In this document: positions 34,871-44,326 of the stretch, in pieces
Layout of the letters: every line of letters starts with the position of its first letter
Numbering within the stretch: position 1 is the first letter of the stretch
NCBI GenBank assembly: GCA_024760905.1
Contig: CM045731.1
Coordinates: 57,874,125-57,938,124 of the forward strand
Length of the DNA: 64,000 nucleotides
Direction of reading: 5' to 3'
Source of the DNA: Plotosus lineatus
Taxonomy: Eukaryota > Chordata > Actinopteri > Siluriformes > Plotosidae
Notes under the pieces: model-generated
What the model was told of the DNA's origin: nothing
Seen by the model: the letters and a program-made list of their open reading frames with translations, nothing else
Databases searched by the model: none
Translations under genes and position numbers: made by a program

Positions 34871-35609
34871 TTGCCGGATTCATCGAATTCCGTACCATGA
34901 TTAGTGGAGTCGTACTGTATTGCAGCCTGTACAGAATAAAATAGATACAACTGAGGAAAACAGCCAGACATGAGCAAACAGAACGGAACTCCATGATTTA
35001 GCCTCTTGCCGGGCCATGTCTATCACTGTGACTCCCGACACAGTCCTGTAGAAGGTAGAATTTCTTATCATGCACATCCGTCCTCTTTGTCCTGGGAGGA
35101 GAAATGTGATTGAAAGAATAGTTTGATTTTCAGGCCAAGCAGGCCAGACCCATTTGAATCTCGTTCCTCCAGAGTTTAGCATCTTCTTCATGATTTTGGA
35201 GTGAGGAACAGGCAGAACGCTAGCATGTGAGCAAGGATAAGACCTGGAGGTGTGAAGGTGTGCAGACGTACCAACTCAACCTCCTGTTTACATTCCTTAA
35301 AAAAAAAAAAAAAAAGCCAGTTGAAGACCCTGCCACTGTTCCGCTATTTTATACAATCATTAACCTTGAACACATCTCTGTAGTCTAGTATGATCCACAT
35401 GATAAAAATAAAGAGCTCTTGTAATGACCTTTGTCCTCATTCTGGTTGATTTGTGATGCTGAATAAATGTGTAATTGTTTGTTTATTTCTCTGTGATTCA
35501 TCTATTGAATAATGTACATTAATGGGGAAACTGTATTGTACTTATATAAACCTGGATGCATATGACCATCACTGTCATAAGAATACACTTTGAACACACT
35601 TTGTTTTTG

Positions 35610-36120
35610 TCCCTATTCATTTACTGAACACCGTAATCCTTTCTGACCATCATAGGGAGGCTGAAGCCTATCTCAGCAGACTCCGAGCAAAGCTGGGGTA
35701 CACCCTGAACAGCTCACCAGACCTAATACAGTACATCAAAATAAATAAAATAAATAAATACTGTAAATAAATAAATTGGAACAGCCAGTTAGTGCTTTTG
35801 GACGATAGGACAAAACTGAAGTAACCAGAGGAAACCCACGCAAGCACAGGAAGAACATACAAAGTCTAAACAGAAACCACTTAATCCTACCAGAGTCTAA
35901 GCCAAGTAAGGGTAAGGGCAGGGTACACCCTCAACAGTGCCACCGCAGTGACAACACACACACATACACAGCCACTCATACCAAGGGCCGATTTGGATGT
36001 CTTTGGACTGTGGGAGGAAACCAGAGCACCTGGAGGAAACCCACGTGGGAAGAACTCGAACCCAGGACCGTCCTACTGAGACTCAGCTGTGATAACCGCT
36101 TCCCTGTCGTGCCATAACGT
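35610..36120 (-). repeat. Two SINE-D copies in tandem, reverse
   Basis: The first, 35610-35880, contains 'gcctatctcagcagactcc' and an AAAT-rich insert. The second, 35881-36120, contains 'ctgtgggaggaaaccagag' and ends at the head 'cctgtcgtgcc'. Confidence 0.65.
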
Positions 36121-36639
36121 GGGTGTGTGTTTGAGGTCGTATGAAGAATAACGGAGGATTCTATCATTTCTTTTACCTGTATGTCACCCAGTAAACCCTT
36201 CTGAAATTAGACCTTTCACTCTGAGTGATGAACATGTACATGCATCGCGGTCTGTCCAACCAGAGAAAATCCATAGTCTCCATCAGGAACATGACCACGA
36301 CCTTCGACCTGTGGTTTTAAAATGGGACCTCACGCTGTGTTTATTTCTATGTCTTCTCTTTCCATCAGTCCTTATCTCTCCTTGCTGTGTTCTCTCACTC
36401 CACTCAAAATATTTATGACACTGAAGTCGTATGGGATATCTCACAGCTGCCTCTCTGGCACATGAAGAGGGAATGACGCAATTTCCGCACACCTCAGATA
36501 CAAATAGATGGTGACGATGCTGGTGATGAATGGCTTTGTCTTGCTGTTTATATATTTTCTATGCATCATAAAATATTTAGTTGTGCCAGAAAAGCAACCA
36601 TTGAACTGAACCAGGAGGGAAAGACGAGGTGGTAGGGAT
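36121..36639. other. No gene recognised
   Basis: Unique-looking intergenic DNA. Confidence 0.4.
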
Positions 36640-37010
36640 GATGGCGGTGTGGCATGATGGTAAATCATTTCTCAGCCGACTCTTGCAAAGGCGAAGTTCA
36701 CACTAAACAGCTCACAGGTGGTTAGCATGTCCACCACACGGCAAGGTGCATGGTCCAGGTCCCAGGTTCAGTGTGGAGTTTGTGTGTTATCTCTGTGCTT
36801 GTTTGGGTTTTTTCTAGGTTATGCATCCCCCCATTCCAAAAACATGCACATTAAACTAATTGGCGATAATAAATACCCTGTAGGTGTGAGAGTGATCATG
36901 AATACTTGTGGTTTTGTGTGTGTTGGTCATGCAATCGCCTGGCGAACTGTTCAAGAGGGAGTCTGGTCTCCACGTGACCCTAATTAGGATTAAGCTGTGT
37001 ACAAAATGAA
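36640..37010 (+). repeat. SINE-D, diverged, forward
   Basis: 'gtggcatgatggtaaat', 'ggtccaggtcccaggttc', 'aacatgcacattaaacta', 'aatcgcctggcgaactgt' and a tail 'aaatgaataaat'. It has an extra piece near its start. Confidence 0.65.
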
Positions 37011-37490
37011 TAAATAAAGTTTGAGCAAACAATTCATTAAACTGGCCTTGTTTTTTTTGCTTTTAATGGTTACTATGGTACATCATTGTGAGTCCTGTCT
37101 GATTTCTCGTGTTGAAAGGCTGAACAAAACAACTGAAGAAATCTTTCCAGGAATTTCGTGGCACTGCGGATGTACGGAACACAGTCGCCACCTAGTGGCA
37201 CCTCTTGGGTAGCACAAGAAAATTAGCCTCAAAGAGCCACATGATGCAACTGAAAATATTTTAAATAATCTACTGAAATATTGTTCATGAAAAGTGCATT
37301 TTAAACACACACACGCAAGTGATTCTTTTTACCCTGAACTGGTATTGTGTTACAAATTAAATGGAGGTGTGGTTAATATTTGAACTTTGTAATTATAAAA
37401 TGAATCCCTGGGTCATCCAAATTAATATGAAAAAGTCACTTCAGAATTGGAGGCTTGACTTTCATCTTTTTTCCTAAACTTAGGTACTGT
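37011..37490. other. Intergenic, no gene recognised
   Basis: Carries 'cgccacctagtggca' at 37188, a motif common in fish repeats. Nothing else. Confidence 0.4.
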
Positions 37491-37938
37491 ATTGTTCCCA
37501 GCATAAAGCCTGGTTCATGTCCGGGCTATTTCGAAGGCTTGAGCTTCTTTGGTCTTCCACTACTCTGCAACAAGACTTGCTAGAGGGTCATCAGGGTTGG
37601 GGATGCTAAGTAATGCCTGGATCAATAACAGCAGTGTGGATCTGCAAGGCTGGGGACCACTTATCTTTTAAGATGTCTAGGCATATTCTCCCCAGATTAT
37701 CAACATTAGGATGATATGTTTTGGTAATGAAGAGTACTTTCGGAGCTGCCATGGGATATTCTTCTGGAAGGAACAGTTCAAGTTTGAAAGTGGCTCCTTC
37801 AAAGGAGGAGTCCTGAGGTCCATTGATGACCACATGAAAGTACAGCGCATTCCCTTCGTTCGGCCCGGCTTTGATGGCCGGTACAAGGTCTGCCGACAAA
37901 CAGTATCCTGAAATAATCCTGCCAGGTAATTCTGCCAG
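37491..37938 (-). pseudogene. Processed pseudogene of ube2n (Ubc13-type E2)
   Basis: UBE2N, with UEV partners, builds Lys63-linked ubiquitin chains. On the - strand the copy follows the whole protein without introns. The initiator position reads CTG instead of ATG at 37938, followed by AELPGRII, then [39 protein letters not shown] and [20 protein letters not shown], which keeps the active-site cysteine in GRICLD. After ALQI the frame shifts; the C-terminal part continues in another frame as IPNPDDPLA, with a stop inside AEQWK and another near the end. Lost start, frameshift and stops show a dead retrocopy. No poly(A) tail or target duplication was recognised, so it is not recent. Confidence 0.92.
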
Positions 37939-38559
37939 GTTTTGAATGTAGTGTTAGTGGTGACGTTCCTCGCAGACAGATTCTGCTCCTACTCCAACTG
38001 CTCTGTCACACACTGATGATACAAATCACTCTTCTTCTTACTTATTGGTGTTTTATGTGTTTTTTAAAGTTATAAAGTTTGTTGCTGTTTCTTAATGGCA
38101 AATGGAGTCAGTATTATCGCGTTAGTCACTCTTTAGTCTGGAGTCCTCTGCTTTGGTTTACAGACTAATTCAGACAGACAGTTTACTCAGTCCCCAGCTA
38201 CACAGTTCCTTACTGAAGCAGTCTGGTCTTTTCAATGCTACCTGGTCCTATCATGCCTCGCATTTATCACCACATTGGTCTTGGCAATGCTTGTGATATC
38301 ACTAACCGCTGACTCGTGATTCGACCAAAAGCACAGCATGAATGATCTCGAGACCATCCACCCTTATCTCTATTTCTGCCCTTTCTTTTGATACCCCGAC
38401 ACTCCCCACCATTTTCTCTAGTGATAAAGGCTCTTTATTTACAGATCTGCTTCTGAGATCAACTAAGAGTTAAGAACTTAATGATATGACAAATAATAAG
38501 AAGTAATTACTGTACTACTACACTTTGAACATCTTGCCAGACTATTGAAGGCCAAAACA
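37939..38559. other. Intergenic, no gene recognised
   Basis: No exon-like frame and no recognised repeat. Confidence 0.4.
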
Positions 38560-38750
38560 TCTATTCGTATTCACACATGCACACACCTGAGGCAATTTGA
38601 AACAGTCAATTAGCCTAATGTACATGTCTTTGGACTGTGGGAGGAAACCAGAGTACCTGGGGGAATCCCGTGTCAGCACAAGGAGACTTAAACGCAGGGA
38701 CTTGCTGTGAGGTGGACGTGATAACCACTACACCACTGCCTTAGCGTCCA
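38560..38750 (-). repeat. SINE-D, 5' half, reverse
   Basis: 'acacctgaggcaatttga', 'gtctttggactgtgggag', 'aaccactacaccactgcc'. Confidence 0.7.
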
Positions 38751-38969
38751 TATAACAAGTAAACAACAACAATAATAATTAAATGTTACACTCTGATTCC
38801 TCTTGACTTAAATATTTATAACTACCTTGTTTAATTCTATGTGAAAAAATTAGAGAAATATTTTAAAGAAACCGCATTAAATGATAATACTTAACTTGCC
38901 CCCACATTTAAAAATGTTTCTCATAAGGTAAAAAAAATTACTTATTTTCTTCTGAACCGATTATGAGCT

Positions 38970-39134
38970 GCATGCGCCGTGTCGTCATCATTCTGCGCAC
39001 TTTGGTCCTCCCGTGTCGTCATCTACCAGCGTCACAGCCAAAATGGCGGCTTGTTTATTTTATTGTTTTTAAAATATTGGCGTGAAAGTGGTGAAGGTTG
39101 TATTAAGGTACTGTATCCCGTGATTGTGTGTAGA
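38970..39134 (+). promoter_or_regulatory. C1orf52 core promoter / 5' UTR
   Basis: CpG-richer than the surroundings. A 12-bp direct repeat 'cgtgtcgtcatc' lies at 38978-38989 and 39012-39023; its 'tgtcgtca' core resembles half of a CRE/ATF site. A strong YY1-type motif 'aaaatggcggc' lies at 39040-39050, the element that often sits just downstream of the start site in TATA-less vertebrate promoters. The ATG inside that motif opens a 9-codon upstream frame (39043-39072) ending in TAA. No TATA box is seen. Confidence 0.6.
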
Positions 39135-39449
39135 ATGGCTGAGGAGGGGGAGAGGGAAGTGCGGAACTTTTTCATGGCTTACAGCGACAGTGAACTGAGC
39201 AGCAGCAGCGACTCGGAAGATGGAGAGGAGAAACCATCATCTCGGAAGAGGAAGAAACTGGACGGGAAAAGCGGAGATTCTGAAGGCAATCAGGGGTCGT
39301 CATGTGGAGAGGTGAGAGGCGGAAGTGGAGGAGTTCCGTTACCCAAACCGGATGAGCTTTTCAGGTCGGTATCGAAGCCCGCTTTCCTTTACAACCCGCT
39401 GAACAAGCAGATCGACTGGGAGAGCCGCATCGTTAAAGCTCCTGAGGAG
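39135..39449 (+). CDS. C1orf52 homolog exon 1
   Basis: 105 codons from ATG to PEE, donor 'gag/gtgagt'. Contains the acidic serine-rich segment and the family signature [13 protein letters not shown]. Confidence 0.93.
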
Positions 39450-42369
39450 GTGAGTCTACTTTTAACTTACTGCACACGCACACACACATTGGTGGCACCC
39501 AGAGAGCAGCTGGGATTCAGGTGCCTTTCTCAAGATGAATGTAGAGGAAGGGATCTAAAATAATTTGCGCCACCGTTGCTCCAATTTAGCCTAATGGAAA
39601 CACTGGTTGTTACCAAACTCTTACTCAGGTGACAGAGCAGCCGAATGGCCCATAGCAACAGGTTTGGGACGAACGCCATACGCCCCACAGGATAGTCCGA
39701 GGGACACGGTCAAAGCCTTCTCAAAATCCACAAAAGATATGTTAACATATTGGGCAAACTCCCATGCCCCCTCCAGGATCCTGTAGAATAGGGGTGTCAA
39801 ACTTGTGCCACAAAGGGCCATGTGGCTGCAGGTTTTTGTTTCAACCAAGCAGCAGCACACCTGACTTGGCTCATTCAAACAACTGATAATAGTCTTCTCG
39901 CAGTTGATTGCTGCTGCTTGGTTGAAACAAAAACATGCAGCCACATGGCCCTTTGTAGCACAAGTTTGACACCCCTGCTGTAGAGTGTATAGAGTTGGTC
40001 AAGAGTGCCGTGGCCAGGACAAAAACCTGTTCTTCCTGAATCTGAGGTTTTACTATCGGTCAGATGCTCTTCTCCAGTACCCCTGCATAGACAGTCAAAC
40101 TGTGCAGTTTGTAAACAGTGTTTGTGGAGTACTGCTTTCCCCTTCTGAGGCTTGTTCAGAACCTTTTTGAGGCCAACCGATAATCGCTTTCCAGGCCCTC
40201 ACCAAACTTCTCCCATGTCTGAGATTTTGCATCGGAGACAGTTCGGTTTGCAATACGCTTGGCCTGCCAGTATCTGTCTGCTGCATCAGGAGTCCCACAG
40301 GCCAATAAGACCCGGTACGCAGTGGTGGTCTAGTGGATAGGGCGCAGGATCTCTGATCCTAAGGTTGGGGGTTCAAGTCCCCACAAGGTTGTCACTGTCC
40401 CCCCAGTGCAGCTAACTGGGTTATCAAAGGCGGGCCATGTCTCTCACTGTCTATGGTGAGAGGCATGTAAAAGAACCATTGCTGACTTTCGTAAAGACTA
40501 GGCTGCAAAGCTGTCAGCGTGTTTCTGTCCCTTGCTAAAAGGGTTGTGTCAGGAAGGGCATCCGACATAAAAACCCATGCCGAATCAGATGATTCGCTGT
40601 GGCGACTCTCGAAAACGGGAAAAAGCCGAAAGAAAAGATGAAGGCTTCTTTTTCAGCTAGACAGTCCCTGGTCACCACAGGTGTCCACCATTGGGTTTCA
40701 GGGGTTACTGGCACAACAGGCACCGATGATCTTCCAGCCACAGCTATGGGCAGCCACCCCAGCAATGGAGGCACGAAACGTGGCCCCTTCAGATTCCATG
40801 TCACCCACTTTCTTTGGGATATGGTTGTAGCTCTGCCGGAGGTGGGAGTTAAAGGCCCCTCTGACAGGAGTCTCTGCCAAACATACCCAGGAGACCCTAA
40901 CTACACGCTTGGCCCTGTCGGGTCTGTAGGGTGTCCTCCCTCGCCATTGGAGCTAGCTCACCATCAGGTGGTGATCGGTTGACAGCTCAGCTCCTCTCTT
41001 CAACTGAGTGTCCAGAAAATGCAGCAGCAAGTACGGTGACACGACTACAAAGTCAATCATCAAACAGCAGTCGAGGTGTCCCGGTGTAAAATGCACATAC
41101 AGACACCCTTGTGTTCGACATACTGTTCATGATGGACAAACTGTGACGAGTACAGAAGTTCAGCAACGAAACACCATTCAGGTTCAGACTGGAGAGGCCG
41201 TACCTATCAATCACACCCTTCCAGTTCACATCATCGTTGCCCACATTGGCATTGAGTGAGTCCCCTGGGGGAAATGTTCTCCAACACACCTCCTAAAGAC
41301 TCCACGAAGGGTAGGTACTCTGAACTGTCATTTGGTGCATGAGCACAAACAGTTAGGACCCACTCCCCCACCCGAAAGCAGTGGGAAGCTGACCTTTCGT
41401 CAACCAGTGAGAACCCCAATGTGCATGCCCCATGATCAACTCCAATATGGAATAATGTCCAGCCTCTCTCGAGATGGGTGGTTCCAGAAACCAAATTATG
41501 TATTAAGCTGAGTCCAGTTATATATAGTCAACATGTCTCCACCTCACGCATCGGCTCGGGCTGCTTCCCCACCAGAGAGATGACATTCCATGTCCCACTT
41601 TCCTCCCACAGTATGAAAAATGCATAATTGCCTGTTCCAAATTACCCTTAGATGTGAGTGTGAATGATTTTGTTTTTGTGTTATTCCTGTGATGGCCTGG
41701 CAAGCTGTCCGGCATGCACCCTGTCCTCACTCAGAGTCGGCTGAGATCCCCCCCCCAACCCTAATTAGGATTAAATGGCTTTGAAAAGGAATGATTTTAT
41801 AAAACCCCCATTGTTTTGTGATGGCGTGCGAATCCAGAGTCCGATTCGTCGTCGGGTCATAAACTGATTATAATGTTTCATATTTCCTCTTCTTCAGCCT
41901 CCGAAAGTGTTCAAGGTATGGAAGAGCAACAGTACTACCCCTTCTCAGAGCTACGAGGTGAAGAAGAAGGGTCCACCTCACTGTATGGATATGGCCATAA
42001 AGTGGTCCAATGTGTATGAGGACAACGGCGATGACGCTCCTCACCGCCAAGCAGAGCAGGCTCGGTTCCCTCCTGACAGCGAGCTAGCACAGTGTGGTAA
42101 TCCCAAAATTCATTCATACTCCACACACCACACTATGTTTCATTTCTGTCTTACTATTAACCACACGGTTATTTACATCTTTCCTAGATGATGGTAATAA
42201 TGACGAGGGTGAAGAAGACGAGGAACAGAAACCGTCCATGTCGGCGAAGAAGCGCAGAGTGGAGACATTCCAGCAGAAGGAAAAGAGGAAGCGCGATATG
42301 GGCCAGGCAACGTCTGATAAGAACTTTGTAGAGGAGGAAAAGAGGATTCTGAGGCATTTCATCCAGTGA
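39135..42369 (+). CDS. C1orf52 homolog (UPF0690 family), three exons, complete
   Basis: Exons 39135-39449, 41898-42096 and 42188-42369 join in frame (GT-AG) to 231 codons. The family is poorly characterised; the human member is a small, largely disordered, lysine- and glutamate-rich protein. Conserved blocks seen are [20 protein letters not shown] followed by [19 protein letters not shown], then VFKVWKSN, and [17 protein letters not shown]. The N-terminus has an acidic serine run ([16 protein letters not shown]), and the C-terminus is rich in Lys/Arg with KKRRVE and KRKRD, possible nuclear localisation signals (inference). It is longer than the 182-residue human protein. The start at 39135 is the first ATG after the promoter motifs that opens this frame. 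It lies downstream of ddah1 in the same orientation, as in human 1p22.3. Confidence 0.93.
39789..39977. mobile_element. Palindromic hAT MITE with 8-bp target duplication
   Basis: A 189-bp near-perfect inverted repeat: about 68 bp at each end are complementary with two or three mismatches, starting (T/C)AGGGGTGTCAAACTTGTG. Flanks are ctgtagaa (39781-39788) and ctgtagag (39978-39985), an 8-bp duplication as for hAT. It is non-coding and can fold into a long hairpin. It disrupts the LINE-B copy. Confidence 0.92.
40313..40650 (+). repeat. SINE-B, full length
   Basis: Order: tRNA-like head 'agtggtggtctagtgg' with B-box-like 'gggttcaagtcccc'; middle 'gcagctaactgggttatc', 'ggtgagaggcatgtaaaag', 'gctgacttt'; 5'-LINE-A block 'gggttgtgtcaggaaggg'; 3'-LINE-A block 'gattcgctgtggcgac', 'aaaagccgaaagaaaag'. 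It is inserted in the LINE-B copy, whose sequence resumes at 'gcttctttttcagct'. Confidence 0.85.
41608..41795 (+). repeat. SINE-D, 3' part, forward
   Basis: 'tttcctcccacagtatg', 'ctgtgatggcctggcaag', 'cctaattaggattaaatgg'. Confidence 0.7.
41898..42096 (+). CDS. C1orf52 homolog exon 2
   Basis: Acceptor 'tcttcttcag', donor 'gtg/gtaatc', ends in phase 1. Encodes [15 protein letters not shown] through [19 protein letters not shown], the most conserved part of the family. Confidence 0.94.
42188..42369 (+). CDS. C1orf52 homolog exon 3 with stop
   Basis: Acceptor 'catctttcctag', encodes the acidic [14 protein letters not shown] run and the basic tail ending ILRHFIQ, stop TGA at 42367. Intron 2 is only 91 bp. 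Confidence 0.92.
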
Positions 42370-42471
42370 AGCACCTCGGAGAAAACCTAGAAAACTCAAA
42401 GGGGTTTTAGGGGATTATATGTTCTTATAGCTCATGTGCCTATAATCCGGGTATCATTACGTTATATAGTG

Positions 42472-42477
42472 AATAAA
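42472..42477 (+). terminator. C1orf52 poly(A) signal
   Basis: AATAAA 103 nt after the stop codon, in an otherwise short 3' UTR; followed by GT-rich 'gacatgttgtaaag'. Confidence 0.7.
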
Positions 42478-42587
42478 GTGCTTGGGGACATGTTGTAAAG
42501 AAATAATAAGGATGTGATGAAGCGGATTGTTTGCCTGTAACAGTGAGGAACTGATGGATTGATTCCTTTTACTCCTTAGAAGTTTCA

Positions 42588-42645
42588 GATGATTTGCTGT
42601 GGCAACCCCTGAAAAAGGAAAAAGCTGAAAGGAAAAGAAGAGGAC
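42588..42645 (+). repeat. SINE-B or LINE-A 3'-tail fragment
   Basis: 'gatttgctgtggcaacccc' then 'gaaaggaaaagaagagg', i.e. only the shared 3' tail. It could come from either the LINE or the SINE. Confidence 0.6.
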
Positions 42646-43564
42646 TCCTTAGAAGTTTCAGTTTCTTGTGTTTGCTTTGTTCTGAAGTAATGAATGCAAG
42701 AAATTAAATTAAATCAGTTTTTAGCCTCCATCATATCTTTTGCTTCCTTCGAGGGAGATAACAGTAGAGGTGTGATAGAAAAGTGTCAGTCACAACTGTC
42801 GCTTTTCATTCTCAAGTTTGTCATGTGACATTTTCGGCATCACATTTTTATTGCCTGGTGTGTGGAGTCATCACAATAAATCTCCAATTCTCTAACAGTC
42901 CACGCATGCCACGAGAAAGTTGCAAAGTTGTCAAGTGGTTTAAGAACTAAAATCGAACAAAACCTGGTTGATGTATGATGAGATTCGCTTGTTTTCCCGT
43001 CAAACATCTGTCAACCAATTGCAAATTATTTGCAAATTGTTGTGCCACTTTTGCACTATGCATATTAAGCCACAGAAGCATATTGCATGGCAAAACATGC
43101 AAACTGTTTTCAGTGTGGTCATCATCGAAACAAAAATTTAATCCAATGAAATGTGAAGCTCTTTGTGCTTTGTATCAACTGCCAATCAACCACCAGATGG
43201 AGCCATTAGCAAATATTTCTACTAAGTTTGTATCGTACGATTTAAAATACAGTACAGTACTCAACTTTACTATAAGGTGTGTTTGTTATACAGTCCACTC
43301 TGCTTTAATCCAGATTATTTTTTCTTTTCTTTTTCTAATTTATTCGTATCCATCAGATATTACCTTCCCTATCACACGACCACCACCAAGCAGGGAGGGG
43401 TGAAAACATGCACATGCCCCTTACTTAACACACGTCACCCGCCTCTTTTTGAACTGCGACGCATGCATATTTTGGTTGCAGTCCAACACACTCGGAGGGA
43501 AAGTGCTATCCCTCATACGTCTGTGATCACTGTTAGTGACAGGAAAGTGAGTGTATACCACCTG
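42646..43564. other. No gene recognised
   Basis: AT-rich. A frame of 142 codons (42975-43403) shows no family similarity or splice context. Confidence 0.4.
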
Positions 43565-43845
43565 TCCCTCAAGTCCTGGGCTCAGTGAATGGTGTTTCTG
43601 TGTGGGGTTTCCTCCAGGTACTCCGGTTTCCTCCGACAGTCCAACGACATGCATGTTAGACTGTTCCAAATCACCCCTAGGTGTGAGGTATAAATAGTAG
43701 TAACGATAAAATTTCTGTTGCCCTGTGATGGCGTGGTGAGCTGTTCAGGGTGTACCCCGCCTTAACCCAGAATCAGGTGAGATGGGCGCCAGCCTCCCTG
43801 AGACTAATATTATTAAGAAGTTCAGCGAAGGAATGAATTTGTGCT
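43565..43845 (+). repeat. SINE-D, lacking its head
   Basis: 'ctcaagtcctgggctcag', 'tttcctccaggtactccgg', 'ggtgtaccccgcctt', tail 'gaaggaatgaattt'. Confidence 0.75.
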
Positions 43846-44221
43846 GGTGGAATATGCTGTTTCTCAATAGTCCTATAAGTGCCGCACTCTAAACTACTCT
43901 CACAGGTAGCGCAGCATCAAACCTGTAATAAGAAGTTGAGATGTTTATAGAACTGGAACTGAGATCAGATCGCTGCTAATACTGTGTCGGCTGATCTCTG
44001 GTGATTTGGGTCCATAGTTATTAATGAATCAAAATATGTTCTCAGGAAATATGGTGCTATAAGAGGAATAAAGTGCTGATGGAGGAAAATACAGTAAGAT
44101 GATGTTACTTCGCATGTCTCCAACACATTAATTTCCTCTAAAGTGCACAAGACTTCCAGAGTAATTTATTCCTGATGTGTGACATAACTGATGATGGATA
44201 TCACTCTACTTATATAAAATA
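43846..44221. other. No gene recognised
   Basis: Unique-looking DNA up to the TA target of the next element. Confidence 0.4.
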
Positions 44222-44326
44222 CAGTTGGCCCCCGTTATTTGTGGGGGGTCGGATCTGGCCCCTCCCGCGAATCAAGATTATCCGCGAGCTCTGTACCTGG
44301 AAGTAAAATCCTATGAATCATATTAC

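Larger units (their letters stand above)
33244..35470 (+). other. ddah1 3' flank / likely 3' UTR with poly(A) candidates
   Basis: AATAAA strings occur near 34000, 34929, 35407 and 35461. DDAH1 3' UTRs are long in other vertebrates, so the pair near 35407-35465 is plausible, but nothing in the sequence selects one. If so, the UTR carries two reverse SINE-D copies (33578-33745 and 34508-34870). Confidence 0.4.
39605..41607 (-). mobile_element. LINE-B copy in C1orf52 intron 1, twice interrupted
   Basis: Reverse-strand pieces include [20 protein letters not shown] of the reverse transcriptase and, further 5', endonuclease-like [20 protein letters not shown] with a start region near 41600 ('gggacatggaatgtcatct' in sense). 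A hAT MITE (39789-39977) and a SINE-B (40313-40650) are inserted. Aligned with the copy at 62320-63594, the sequence continues on both sides of the MITE without loss. Frames are broken throughout. Confidence 0.8.

Noticed and set aside
34901..35191. 96-codon - frame as possible exon of bcl10 or another gene
   Set aside because: No CARD-domain pattern and no recognisable family.
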